The notes beneath the pieces were generated by a model. It was not told where the DNA came from and made no database searches. It saw only the letters and a list, made by a program, of their open reading frames with translations. A stretch of DNA of 41,373 nucleotides from a virus. The DNA lies in IMG/VR virus record IMGVR_UViG_3300000255_000004, positions 737 through 42,109 of that record. One strand, 5' to 3'. Shown here in pieces: positions 20,701 through 27,762 of the stretch; the stretch's first letter is position 1; each line of letters starts with the position of its first letter. A program made the position numbers and the translations under genes.

Positions 20701-21969
20701 AAATTTGATATTACTAAACCAGGGAAATTACTTTTTAACAATACTTTTAGTGATATTAATGGATATGACATAAATTCTGTTATGTTGGGCGAACTTAGTG
20801 TAGAACTTACTCCTAATTCTAGTATGGTTACATTTCATGTCAACAATCATCATTTAGTTTCAGAAGTGTATAAAAGTAGGAGTTTAGTTGCAATAACTGG
20901 TATTAGATCTGACTCTAGATATGGAGGTGATAATGATGCAGTATCTATCTTGGGTTCTCATTTAAATGGAGTTCATACAGTAGTATCCACTACATTAGAT
21001 ACATTTACTATAGATATTAGTAGAGAAAAGTATAATTGGTATCATCCAGATGATGGGACTATTTCTGGTATGATACGTGGCAATAAGGTAAGCGGTACTG
21101 GGGTAACACCAATAAATGGTGGATTATTTACACCACAATCTGAACATGGTTATGATAAAGCAAGAGTATATATTAATTTAACTTATGATATTATGTATCC
21201 ATCTATTACCGATTTGATATTTAATAATACTTCTCTTTCATATAGTATTAAAACAACGAGTGGTACATCTCAACATTCTACTAATTTGCCAGGAATTCCA
21301 GATAGTGTATTTTCTCCAATAATTCCAGATGGTGGCGGAATTTCTTTTGATACTACTAGAACATCATTCTCATATGAGAATGAATATTTTTTCGGCAATA
21401 ATCCTTCATTAGAACTTGTTTCTACACTTTCATCAAACAATGATTACCTTTCCCCAATAATCGATTATAAACGATGTTCTGCCATATTACAATCTAATAG
21501 AGTGAATTATCCAGATTGGAATGTAGATCCTGTTACATTAGACGAAATAGGACATGATACCTTTTCGTGGAATTATGTTGCAAACAATGGGTTTGTATCA
21601 GAATTAGAAAGTAGTGGTGGGTCGTGTGATTGTCGGTATATTACTAAAGAGGTGGTATTGAATGATGCATCAAGTTCTTTAAAAATAACGATAAGTGTTT
21701 ATAAACCATTTGGGTCTGATGTTGCTGTTTATTATAAAACAAAAACAACAGACACAGTAGAATATAGAAGTCTAAAGTATATTAGAGTACCAAATACTAG
21801 GGAATATAATGATATGGTGTCTGTATCAGAAAATGAATGGTTTGAATTTGAATTTGATGTGAATGATATTGATGATTTTATTTCATTTGGAGTGAAGTTA
21901 GTATTACGTGCAAATAATTCTTCAAGTATCCCTATGGTTAAAGATTTAAGAGTTATAGCTACTGCGTAA
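14758..21969 (+). CDS. DUF4815-type giant baseplate/tail structural protein (gp9/gp10 position)
   Basis: A 2403-residue virion protein following gp8, where T4 places gp9 and gp10. It probably forms the outer baseplate and the fibre attachment platform, which is inferred from position. Recognised family patterns are the N-terminus NTLPYHNDY with FKPGYAIQGREL (about 5-38), the DUF4815 signature; LEYYTSLSLLEKE (about 1346-1358); and RFKNGFLVEPFLGHNIGD (about 1372-1389). Farther on are GWYDPLAQTIEV (about 1826) and a late stretch with HLKHGKEYCIVILADTQDY then FFKSQNASTWT, all seen in long structural proteins of cyanophage-like myoviruses. A Cys-pair insertion (GEC then QCESQLGHTW) occurs at about 150-186. 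The 58-base gap before it is AT-rich, with no clear ribosome binding site, terminator or other gene. The end abuts a small gene five bases later. Confidence 0.83.
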   Translation: MSINLNTLPYHNDYKSTDGFLKVLFKPGYAIQGRELIEIQSILQNQISSLSDHLFKDGSIVIPGQSSVDVNVDYIKIRSTGIEGGTETYNTVYDFLGRILVKTPLEGYPTSDDGIMAKVIHVEQGIEGDDRYVDTLFLKYIAGSTLINNGECKNDVGSPAVTSLGSPLYPTQGQCESQLGHTWNALSIDFVNEYNHTSVLDTILEYEVDKNGVETEVPKSNFQCEIMEEGVYSKGKSSLAHIDAGIYYINGNMVAVHEQTISLDWYSNRPTYKIGLRVKEEIVTVYDDSSLYDNAQGSPNFNAPGADRYKVSLVFEKVDYNLNTSDDFIQLISINDGQIERILNRTDYALISEIMALRTYEQSGNFTVKSFSLDIREYFDEFDNNGVKTIEDIAFRTNLAAMEFVETYFKHTDMYDDLNEVGYVHNVTIPDTELFPEQNLIVSGEVFYPGKTHSQMMRIFRDHLAVGMENGIAYVKGNRITSNTTVFIPYKRATEAIQRNSAYLTYNSGKYIYVSDINGLPRINSSINLFNTMIIGKISKFGIRRLADDTNGVQEITDMKSDDNTITNGNLYNWRNLTLHDASYDPDDNSQNINTYRVDIVGTARIKSVEFVQGNQSGIINNGMGVDGSNISTPTGDTKTSGIFKICIYDLQYNDRYGSTGSKYNASDIRSMGGSNIDGSANTIESSWSFCANVLHEYKLSSTGVGSVTVKPTSAKTMVFAAHEGNTKTRGIVYQQVGTTILVKHTGSSLYEDTTTVSNSTFKSGGYILSVVYNSGLGGTFDIENTALLETLNGGRILSATTVHDDGGSGLVDFETPFIKTVRHVDDVSGSTTIDTSYTYQQEYINQSTTSDDGVVYQIKIILPATSFDRFMPYNSSMVMVYTSGTTSTTGQCHVVESAGYIVSSDSTELTIKSDTFTATGLYNVILPLIKTEAIEKTKTKRIGQVYLPFTFVKKDGDSVSPPTQYYELITEPVATVVSASYGVDLYSSDPSDGNPSYITDNTLIDASGNRITMEHVQLKHSDVVKTTIYDTSTEVSLDGSNNTVQVINIVYRVDLDGTMMFIHNMTAEHFKFAADAWAYFERVGMAPWEENLQTTNVTDNPFFEDMTSRYEQNGNMYDNSGTVAWDNTAAADGNGIITGTERQLFSIYDVSDNYTLDGGQRDGLIDIATVSVKRGRSPVKGRMVVIYDYYSHGVGDYATVDSYINTDYDEIPEYKGIRLSGYMDFRPASTFTKISNSILAKGSVFDHTGGIKYPLNRSSIITDYRLYLRRRDKIYLTGDGMFNIQYGNASVRPSYPTNFVDGMLLYKLEATEYTSSAKDVDYIAVDNQLYKMDDIRKLETRISNLEYYTSLSLLEKETSDMTITDANGNNRFKNGFLVEPFLGHNIGDIKDVNYQCSIDYAGGVLRPKFSESNVNFELNVPDSSHYTIKDGLIMLPYGEEKIITQPKSSKTVNVNPYAVFTFRGGIVLNPPNDNWRDVNRSPDVTIKRDEYAQFAATVEQSGVLGTKWGEIIDSWTTRESSGQVGPTQTEQIRGAGNGGWGIRRITFQDTYEAVTEHERQSGVITSLQENIKTERLGDKVIDTTIVPFIRSRPIMFKADAMKPNTKLYAFFDGKNVTEYCSTATSIVMNNLSNTYSSTTEFVNDTIINNKIKNNVRLVLQGASSNYRTRILGLIYSSATDVEFIVIDNIPQSNTEYIVGEDLMIVSIGGDFSSQNVGKYSYKKGSISSLTTSNAGELVGFFEIPNTDSIRFRCGSRDFRLTDQKNNSSDAGTSAESTYSASGIISNVQDTIVQTRTAQIVKTNTTRDTSTTDTVYSGRVTIADTGWYDPLAQTIEVKPDNGMFVSSVDLFFSTKPVDTAPQIPVRLQIRDTVAGFPGQTLLGNQCVVSADKINISDDGSVATNFRFDYPVHLKHGKEYCIVILADTQDYRCHVSRLGEESLDGTGVISKQPYAGVFFKSQNASTWTADQMEDLKFSIYRAKFDITKPGKLLFNNTFSDINGYDINSVMLGELSVELTPNSSMVTFHVNNHHLVSEVYKSRSLVAITGIRSDSRYGGDNDAVSILGSHLNGVHTVVSTTLDTFTIDISREKYNWYHPDDGTISGMIRGNKVSGTGVTPINGGLFTPQSEHGYDKARVYINLTYDIMYPSITDLIFNNTSLSYSIKTTSGTSQHSTNLPGIPDSVFSPIIPDGGGISFDTTRTSFSYENEYFFGNNPSLELVSTLSSNNDYLSPIIDYKRCSAILQSNRVNYPDWNVDPVTLDEIGHDTFSWNYVANNGFVSELESSGGSCDCRYITKEVVLNDASSSLKITISVYKPFGSDVAVYYKTKTTDTVEYRSLKYIRVPNTREYNDMVSVSENEWFEFEFDVNDIDDFISFGVKLVLRANNSSSIPMVKDLRVIATA

Positions 21970-21974
21970 ATATT

Positions 21975-22190
21975 ATGAATTATAAAAAAGTTGAAGGTAA
22001 TCCATCCATTGTTAGAGATACAAATTCTTATGCAATTATTAATACCAACAAAGAAGAATATTCTAAATATATTATGAAGAGGAATAAAGAAAAGAGTCAA
22101 TTATCAGAATTAAACAATTTGAAAAATGACGTAAAGGAAATCAAATTACTTTTAGAAATGCTATTGGAGCAAAAACATGGCCATAACTGA
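21975..22190 (+). CDS. Small coiled-coil phage protein of conserved type
   Basis: A 71-residue protein. It starts YKKVEGNPSIVRDTNSYAII, then NTNKEEYSKYIMKR, and ends with a heptad-rich helix (LNNLKNDVKEIKLLLEMLLE). I recognise this pattern from small uncharacterised proteins next to baseplate genes in T4-like cyanophages, where an N-terminal KVEGHPDLIRD-like motif precedes a coiled coil. No function is known to me; an assembly or connector role is only a guess. The ATG follows the previous stop by five bases. Its last 14 bases overlap the next gene, whose binding site GGAG (22166-22169) lies inside this one, so the two are probably translated together. Confidence 0.78.
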   Translation: MNYKKVEGNPSIVRDTNSYAIINTNKEEYSKYIMKRNKEKSQLSELNNLKNDVKEIKLLLEMLLEQKHGHN

Positions 22191-24756
22191 TAATTATAAT
22201 AATATAACTAAAGTATTACGTACTGATTCATTTGATGATTGGAAAGATAAAACTAATTTAATATTAGAAGATTTAATAATATTAGAACAATCGTTTGGGA
22301 ATTGGAATCATCTACGAACTGATATTGGTAGATTCAGTGATATAGTAGATAATAATATCGTATCTGTTATAAATGAGTTAGATACCCATATTGATGAAAA
22401 TAACCAAAGTATTGTTGATATTCTAGCTAGAATATCAACATCATTTAGTAATATTGGATTATTGGATGATGGGACATATAATTCTGGTGAAAAAAATGTA
22501 TACGCTAATTCTGATATAATATTTCATGATATTAATTTATTAGATACGCAAGTAGAACTTAATCGTGCCAATATACATACTAATAAAATAAATATTAATT
22601 TAAATAGTACTAATTTTGTTAATTTAATAACTAAAGAATTAGGATTAGTTGAATCAAAATATGAAGCGTTACGTGAATATTCATCAAAAAATGGTATATT
22701 ACAAAGAACTACAATAACGGATGATATTAAATATTTAAAATCAATAACAGAAGACAATGCTGAAAGTATAATAGATAATACTGAGGAATTTAGAAAAGAA
22801 TTTGCTGAACATGATATTCTTATCACTAAAAATAAGATTAATATATCACGTAATGATGACAAATTACTTACATATTTACCACAGATTGGTCTTAGTTCAA
22901 GTGGTATATATACATCATTGAATAATACAGATGACAGTATTGCAGATGATATTATATATTTAAATGGATTAATTAGTGATAATTATAATAGTATTGTTGA
23001 TAATACAGAAGAATTTAGAAAAACCTTTTTGGATGTGCGTCGTTCTATAGAAGTTAATAAAAATAATATATCACATAATGATACAAAGTTGATTAGATAT
23101 TTATTATATATTGGACTTGATGAAGAAGGTGTATATACATCATTGAATAATACAGATAATAGTATTGCAGATGATATTATATTATTGAAAAATATGATAC
23201 AGACTGAAGATAATGTTCGTGGTATAGCTGATCAGGATATTCACAATTTAATTGAATTAAAAGAGATTGATATATCTACTAATACAAGATATATTACCAC
23301 ATTAGACAATACGTTTAATAGTACTATGACATCTGCTTTAGGATTGGGGAATTTAATTTATAATCCTATTGATTCTAATGGACATAATACAATAACGGAT
23401 GATATTAAATATTTAAAATCAATAATAGATAACGAAGAAACTGAACGTGAAAGTAATATAGAATCTGTTTATAATTTGATTGCGTTAAAGAATGATATTA
23501 TTAATAGTAATATCAATGATATTAAAGATGTTAATAATATTATTGATACTATGCAATCGTATACTGGACTTCTTAGTAATGGTACGTATGAATCTTCTAA
23601 TATTAATACTCATGCTGTAACAAATAATATAAAACACGATATTGATGCATTAGACATTAAAGTCAGTTCAATTGACACTGATTTAGAAAATAATAGACAA
23701 TCTTTTAGTTCCAAATTTATATCTTTTGAACAAAGGTTTGATGATAGATCAAACGGATTAGGTGGTAGAATAGTTTCCGAGGGGTTCCCGAATCCAGATT
23801 CAACTGTTGCTTTGCCGAATTATAATAGAACACCGTTAGAGGGTGATATATGGTATACTGTCGGGGGTAAAGCAACAAGATCTACCGTACAAGATGAATC
23901 AGCTCATATGACTGAACCAGATGTTCGTAGTTTTTATGCGGAAACTAACAAACATGGTGTTATTAAAGTTGGAGATAGATTAAATATAAGTAGTGAGGGG
24001 GTGTTGAGTGCTGAGGAAGTATTACATCCACCACACCCAGCTGGAATACATGCCCCAAGTCCAAGTTCTAATGATACAGATAAAGTATTAACGGCAACTG
24101 GTGATGGAACAATCGTATGGAAAGATCCAGATATCGCCACTCTGTCAGCGACAGAAGAAATCCTAGCAGCTGCCATAAATGAAATGGGTAAAAAGATATA
24201 TCCTATTGGATCTATATATACTAATGCTAATGATGATAACAACCCATCACTATTGTTGGGGTTTGGAACGTGGGAGAGTTTTGGAAGAAATAAATTCTTA
24301 TTGCCAATAAATCCAAATGGTGGAAGTAAGGTAACTGGTGGTAGAGGAATGGAAGTGGATCTTACTACACACGGACTTGTGGGTGGTAATTTTTATAATA
24401 AAATAACTATTTCGAATTTACCAAGTCATGATCACTTGTTTGCTGGGGATAGCGAATTAAAAGTTAATGGTATGCAAAATGGTATATCGGAACAGTTCCC
24501 ATGGACATATGGCGGTGCCTGTGTTATGAATGACGGGACTGAAAGGGATTTGGATGAATTCACATGTACAAGAGAAATAAACGGTAAACGAGCCATTGAA
24601 TGGAAAGACAAGACTTCATCATTTTCATATACTTCCCACGCACATTCATATCATGGTACATCTATTTTTTATAATACTTCAAGTAGAGGTGGCGGAGAAC
24701 AGATACCAAACATGCCGCCGTATATAACAGTATATATGTGGAGACGGGTGTCGTAA
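22177..24756 (+). CDS. Tail fibre with fibritin-like repeats and tail-collar C-terminus
   Basis: An 859-residue fibre protein. Residues 1-65 form an N-terminal domain (RTDSFDDWKDKTN, FGNWNHLRTD, VINELD) shared with the fibre gene at 25299, likely its attachment end. Residues about 90-505 hold six coiled-coil units of the form IGL..G.Y.S......I..DI..L, similar to the segmented coiled coil of T4 fibritin (wac). A short beta region with KHGVIKVGDRLNISSEGVLS (about 589-608) follows. The C-terminal domain starts YPIGSIYTNANDDNNP (about 675) and contains LLGFGTWESFG, PSHDH and the closing NMPPYITVYMWRR, a tail-collar pattern found in many phage receptor-binding fibres. GGAG 7 bases upstream supports the start. 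It could be the short tail fibre or a collar whisker; the C-terminus favours receptor binding. Confidence 0.85.
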   Translation: MAITDNYNNITKVLRTDSFDDWKDKTNLILEDLIILEQSFGNWNHLRTDIGRFSDIVDNNIVSVINELDTHIDENNQSIVDILARISTSFSNIGLLDDGTYNSGEKNVYANSDIIFHDINLLDTQVELNRANIHTNKININLNSTNFVNLITKELGLVESKYEALREYSSKNGILQRTTITDDIKYLKSITEDNAESIIDNTEEFRKEFAEHDILITKNKINISRNDDKLLTYLPQIGLSSSGIYTSLNNTDDSIADDIIYLNGLISDNYNSIVDNTEEFRKTFLDVRRSIEVNKNNISHNDTKLIRYLLYIGLDEEGVYTSLNNTDNSIADDIILLKNMIQTEDNVRGIADQDIHNLIELKEIDISTNTRYITTLDNTFNSTMTSALGLGNLIYNPIDSNGHNTITDDIKYLKSIIDNEETERESNIESVYNLIALKNDIINSNINDIKDVNNIIDTMQSYTGLLSNGTYESSNINTHAVTNNIKHDIDALDIKVSSIDTDLENNRQSFSSKFISFEQRFDDRSNGLGGRIVSEGFPNPDSTVALPNYNRTPLEGDIWYTVGGKATRSTVQDESAHMTEPDVRSFYAETNKHGVIKVGDRLNISSEGVLSAEEVLHPPHPAGIHAPSPSSNDTDKVLTATGDGTIVWKDPDIATLSATEEILAAAINEMGKKIYPIGSIYTNANDDNNPSLLLGFGTWESFGRNKFLLPINPNGGSKVTGGRGMEVDLTTHGLVGGNFYNKITISNLPSHDHLFAGDSELKVNGMQNGISEQFPWTYGGACVMNDGTERDLDEFTCTREINGKRAIEWKDKTSSFSYTSHAHSYHGTSIFYNTSSRGGGEQIPNMPPYITVYMWRRVS
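22711..22746 (+). repeat. 36-base direct repeat in fibre gene, copy 1 of 2
   Basis: Identical 36-base segment, encoding TITDDIKYLKSI, found again at 23389-23424, 678 bases downstream. It is the most conserved part of two of the six coiled-coil units. Confidence 0.85.
23389..23424 (+). repeat. 36-base direct repeat in fibre gene, copy 2 of 2
   Basis: Second identical copy of the segment at 22711-22746. Another pair of similar stretches (TSLNNTD.SIADDII) lies around 22907 and 23132, 225 bases apart, that is 75 codons. Confidence 0.85.
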
Positions 24757-25302
24757 ATGACTTTATTTATAACGGACAAATCTCAATCAATATTGCCATC
24801 GATTTATGATGAATTTGGATCGGATTATACAGATTATACTACGGATGATATTCCACCGTTTACTAGTAACATCCACCATATAGTTAATGACGTATCAGTA
24901 AGACAATTTCAGGAGTGGAAGACCGCTCATGAAATATTTATTTTTCATAATGATGAGTGGCGATCTACTTTATATGAAGACAAAACCTATACCCTTTACA
25001 GTAACCCCCGTGTTAAACAAGAGGGGGTTTACTACGTTCCACCAGGTGTATACCGTTTAGATGTAACTATAACAGGAAGACATGATAGGATGGAAGTTAT
25101 CGGGGGAGGTTACATTGATCACGACGGAAGTAGTTTAGAATTTGATTCACGAAATGACACTAACGGCGAAGTTACATACTCTGGTGTGTCAGTTACACCG
25201 TACACACACATTAAATATACCATGGAAAGGAGCTCGATTATGGTTGGGACAAGATCCTTAACTATTAAACAATTACCGAAAATATTAGAGGCAGTCGTAT
25301 GA
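24757..25302 (+). CDS. Unrecognised 181-residue protein between two fibre genes
   Basis: Not recognised. The ATG directly follows the TAA of the fibre gene with no gap, and the TGA overlaps the ATG of the next fibre gene (ATGA), so it is locked between two fibres in one translation unit. The N-terminal third is rich in acidic and aromatic residues. The middle has a motif YYVPPGVYRLDVTITG (about 92-107) then GGGYIDHDGSS, suggesting a beta-sandwich or a short beta-helix turn. No signal peptide, membrane segment or catalytic motif is evident. Position suggests a fibre connector, a fibre tip protein or a folding chaperone; none is supported by sequence. A GC-rich inverted repeat (25001-25032) lies inside it. 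Confidence 0.8.
   Translation: MTLFITDKSQSILPSIYDEFGSDYTDYTTDDIPPFTSNIHHIVNDVSVRQFQEWKTAHEIFIFHNDEWRSTLYEDKTYTLYSNPRVKQEGVYYVPPGVYRLDVTITGRHDRMEVIGGGYIDHDGSSLEFDSRNDTNGEVTYSGVSVTPYTHIKYTMERSSIMVGTRSLTIKQLPKILEAVV
25001..25032 (+). repeat. GC-rich inverted repeat (hairpin) inside coding sequence
   Basis: GTAACCCCC (25001-25009) pairs with GGGGGTTTAC (25023-25032) with one bulged T, giving a 9-bp stem and 13-base loop. Runs of five C and five G are rare in this AT-rich window. No T tract follows, so it is not a typical terminator. Confidence 0.6.
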
Positions 25303-27452
25303 TAAACGTAAAATATCCGTCACTATCAACAATTAATAAGACAGACACTTTTGATGGGTGGAGGCAAAAAAATAACGTGCAGAAGGATCATTCTGAATAT
25401 ATAGAACTTATATTTGGAGATTGGGATGTTTTAAGAACAAGTGTAAAAGACAACATGGTGGGGTCTATTAATGAAACATATGAATATGCATACCAGAATG
25501 ATTTAAATATACAGAAATTAACTGAGAGACAAGATAATGCGTTTATAAATGTTGGGTTGTCAGAAGATGGTGATTATACATCCGGCCAAAGGTTTTATGG
25601 TACCGCTAATAATATTAAATTAGATATTGATTTAATAGATTTTCGATTGAATTCTGTTGATGTGTTCTTACATGATTTAAATGGTAGATATGTTAGTACT
25701 GTTGATCATATTGAGGTGATGCGTGATAATATAGGATTGGATGTTGGTGGAGTATACACATCCGATCATTGGGGTTCTAATACATATGCTATTTCAGATA
25801 ATATTGGTAATGATATACATGATTTAGATTATAATCTGAAGTTATTAAATACTAGACATGATAAAGAATTTAAATTTCTTGAAACCTATATAATTAAAGT
25901 TGAGAATTATTCATTCGATTTAAATGACAGACATATTAATACTCTTAATCATATTGGAGTAATGCGTGATAATATAGGATTGGATGATGATGGTATATAC
26001 ATTTCTAATTCTAGTAATGTGTATGCTATTTCAGATAATATTGGTAATGATATAAACTATTTGGATAAAGATTTAAAATCATTAAATGATAGACATGATG
26101 GGGAAATTACTCTTCTTCAAAATAATATTAATAGAGTTGAAACGTATGCATTCGATTTAAATGACAGACATATTAATAGTCTTAATCATATTGGAGTGAT
26201 GAGTGATAATATAGGATTGTCTGATACGGGGGTATACACATCGGATCATTGGGGTTCTAATACATATGCTATTTCAGATAATATTGGTAATGATATACAT
26301 GATTTAGATTATAATTTAAAGTTATTAAATACTAGACATGATAAAGAATTAGATATTGCTAGAACTAGAAGAAATGTTATTGAAACTTATGCATTTGATT
26401 TAAATGATAGATATGTTGGTACTCTTAATCATATTGATGTGATACGTGATAATATAGGGTTGTCTGATGTGGGGGTATATACATCATATAACAATAATGT
26501 ATATGCAACTGGAAATGTTATAAGTTCTGATATTAATTTATTAGATATGAAATTAAAGTCATTTAAAGACGAATATGAAATTACGGTAGATGGTGTATAT
26601 GAATCTAAGTTTATCGATTTATTTTCTACTAGACAAGACGATAGAGATTTCACGGCAGCTATTGAAGATAGAATAACAAAAACACAGATATCATTAGGCA
26701 TTTCTGAGGATGGTGGATATACTTCCCACCCACTTAATGAATCTGCTAAAACTAACAATGTAAGAAGTGATATAACTGCGTTAGATGATAGGTTACAGTT
26801 TCTTAAAGATGATATTGATACCTTAATACAAACACATACTCATATAGTAAGTTGGTCAAATCTCACAGATAAACCAAATATTGATAATATGATAGACACC
26901 GCCATTCGTGATAATACATTTGAGAGTGGAACTACCATGGTATTTTATCAATCTAGTCCACCTAATGGGTGGCATTTGGTAACGACTGACACGGATATTA
27001 ATGGAAACAAGACTTCAGTTAATGACACTCTATTACGTGTTATGCAAAATAATGAGTCGGGTGGTACTATTAGGGGGGATACATATGCATCAAATGTGTT
27101 TAATCATGATCATCCACACACATTAAAAGTCAATGGTACTACTGATGGACATACTTTAAGTATTAATGAAATGCCAAGTCACGAACATTCTGATTCCAAT
27201 TCTTTTAATGCTACTGGCGGAACAGCTGTTGTTTATAACTATGCTCATGGTGGATGGTGGTATCATCATTGGAGGAATTATTACTATATGCAGCAAGTTG
27301 CTACAGGGACTAGTACCAATAGTGCTGGAGCATATCAAGGTGGTGGTGGATCCCATTATCATAGTTTAAGTAATGTTGGATTGACAGGTAGTATATCTAA
27401 TTCATCAATTTCACCTAAATATAGTAATATGATATTATGTAGGAGAGATTAG
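25299..27452 (+). CDS. Tail fibre with near-identical fibritin-like repeats and His-rich tip
   Basis: A 717-residue fibre protein. The start overlaps the previous stop (ATGA) and has GAGG (25288-25291) 7 bases upstream. Residues 1-60 resemble the N-terminus of the fibre at 22177 (KTDTFDGWRQKNN, FGDWDVLRTS, VGSINE). Six coiled-coil units follow, of the form IGL..G.YTS......I..DI..LD. The middle four are strongly alike, with DLNDRH, LNHI.VM.DNIGL and NTYAISDNIGNDI, about 80 residues each. The tip starts TMVFYQSSPPNGWHLV (about 546) and carries NHDHPH, PSHEHS and GSHYHS. It ends SPKYSNMILCRRD, as in tail-collar and gp12-like receptor-binding tips. The HxH motifs could bind metal ions as in T4 gp37. 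The protein is probably a trimeric receptor-binding fibre paired with the earlier one. Confidence 0.85.
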   Translation: MINVKYPSLSTINKTDTFDGWRQKNNVQKDHSEYIELIFGDWDVLRTSVKDNMVGSINETYEYAYQNDLNIQKLTERQDNAFINVGLSEDGDYTSGQRFYGTANNIKLDIDLIDFRLNSVDVFLHDLNGRYVSTVDHIEVMRDNIGLDVGGVYTSDHWGSNTYAISDNIGNDIHDLDYNLKLLNTRHDKEFKFLETYIIKVENYSFDLNDRHINTLNHIGVMRDNIGLDDDGIYISNSSNVYAISDNIGNDINYLDKDLKSLNDRHDGEITLLQNNINRVETYAFDLNDRHINSLNHIGVMSDNIGLSDTGVYTSDHWGSNTYAISDNIGNDIHDLDYNLKLLNTRHDKELDIARTRRNVIETYAFDLNDRYVGTLNHIDVIRDNIGLSDVGVYTSYNNNVYATGNVISSDINLLDMKLKSFKDEYEITVDGVYESKFIDLFSTRQDDRDFTAAIEDRITKTQISLGISEDGGYTSHPLNESAKTNNVRSDITALDDRLQFLKDDIDTLIQTHTHIVSWSNLTDKPNIDNMIDTAIRDNTFESGTTMVFYQSSPPNGWHLVTTDTDINGNKTSVNDTLLRVMQNNESGGTIRGDTYASNVFNHDHPHTLKVNGTTDGHTLSINEMPSHEHSDSNSFNATGGTAVVYNYAHGGWWYHHWRNYYYMQQVATGTSTNSAGAYQGGGGSHYHSLSNVGLTGSISNSSISPKYSNMILCRRD
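25761..25870 (+). repeat. 110-base near-identical direct repeat, copy 1
   Basis: Matches 26241-26350 at 107 of 110 positions by direct reading, exactly 480 bases apart (two 80-codon units). It encodes SDHWGSNTYAISDNIGNDI and the following coiled coil. Confidence 0.9.
26241..26350 (+). repeat. 110-base near-identical direct repeat, copy 2
   Basis: Second copy of 25761-25870. The three differences are silent or conservative (a tcc/tcg Ser codon and a ctg/tta Leu codon). Confidence 0.9.
27441..27447 (+). promoter_or_regulatory. Ribosome binding site deciding a GTG start
   Basis: AGGAGAG ends 6 bases before the GTG at 27454, which lies one base after the TAG of the fibre gene. No ATG in the same frame lies nearby. 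Confidence 0.65.
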
Positions 27453-27453
27453 T

Positions 27454-27753
27454 GTGTTAGATAATGATATAGTTATGACTTGTCCATTGGGTAGTGCATG
27501 TGAGGAAATACGTGAAGATGAAAATGGTGTTCCTAAGATACATAGATGTATGTGGTATACAAAGGTTATTGGAACTGACCCACAAAATAGTAATAAAGAA
27601 TATGATGATTGGAAATGTGCTATTGCATGGATGCCTATATTAGAATTAGAAGTTGCTAATATTAATAGAGTGGGTGCATCTACATTAGCTACATTAAGAA
27701 ATGAAGTTGTCAAATCAAATGATGAACATAATAGATTGATAAAAAAAGGATAA
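27454..27753 (+). CDS. Small Cys-containing phage protein of conserved type
   Basis: A 99-residue protein with four cysteines arranged as TCPLGSAC (about 10-17), KIHRCMWYTKV (about 29-39) and DWKCAIAWMPILE (about 52-64), followed by a helix. I recall closely similar small proteins in marine T4-like phages, always unnamed, with the same CP.G..C, HRC.WY.K and W.CAIAW.P motifs. The spacing could support a small metal-binding or disulfide-linked fold. In this position a virion tip, connector or accessory role is possible, but nothing proves it. The start is GTG, chosen because of the strong upstream site AGGAGAG. Confidence 0.8.
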   Translation: MLDNDIVMTCPLGSACEEIREDENGVPKIHRCMWYTKVIGTDPQNSNKEYDDWKCAIAWMPILELEVANINRVGASTLATLRNEVVKSNDEHNRLIKKG

Positions 27754-27762
27754 GGATAATTT

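Noticed and set aside
21732-22100. Open frame of 122 codons on the minus strand across a gene junction
   Set aside because: It is antisense to the conserved C-terminus of the DUF4815 protein and the small coiled-coil gene, with an implausible hydrophobic composition.
27454-27753. Small Cys protein as a PAAR spike tip
   Set aside because: It lacks the PAAR repeats and glycine-rich beta pattern of that family and sits far from the spike gene.
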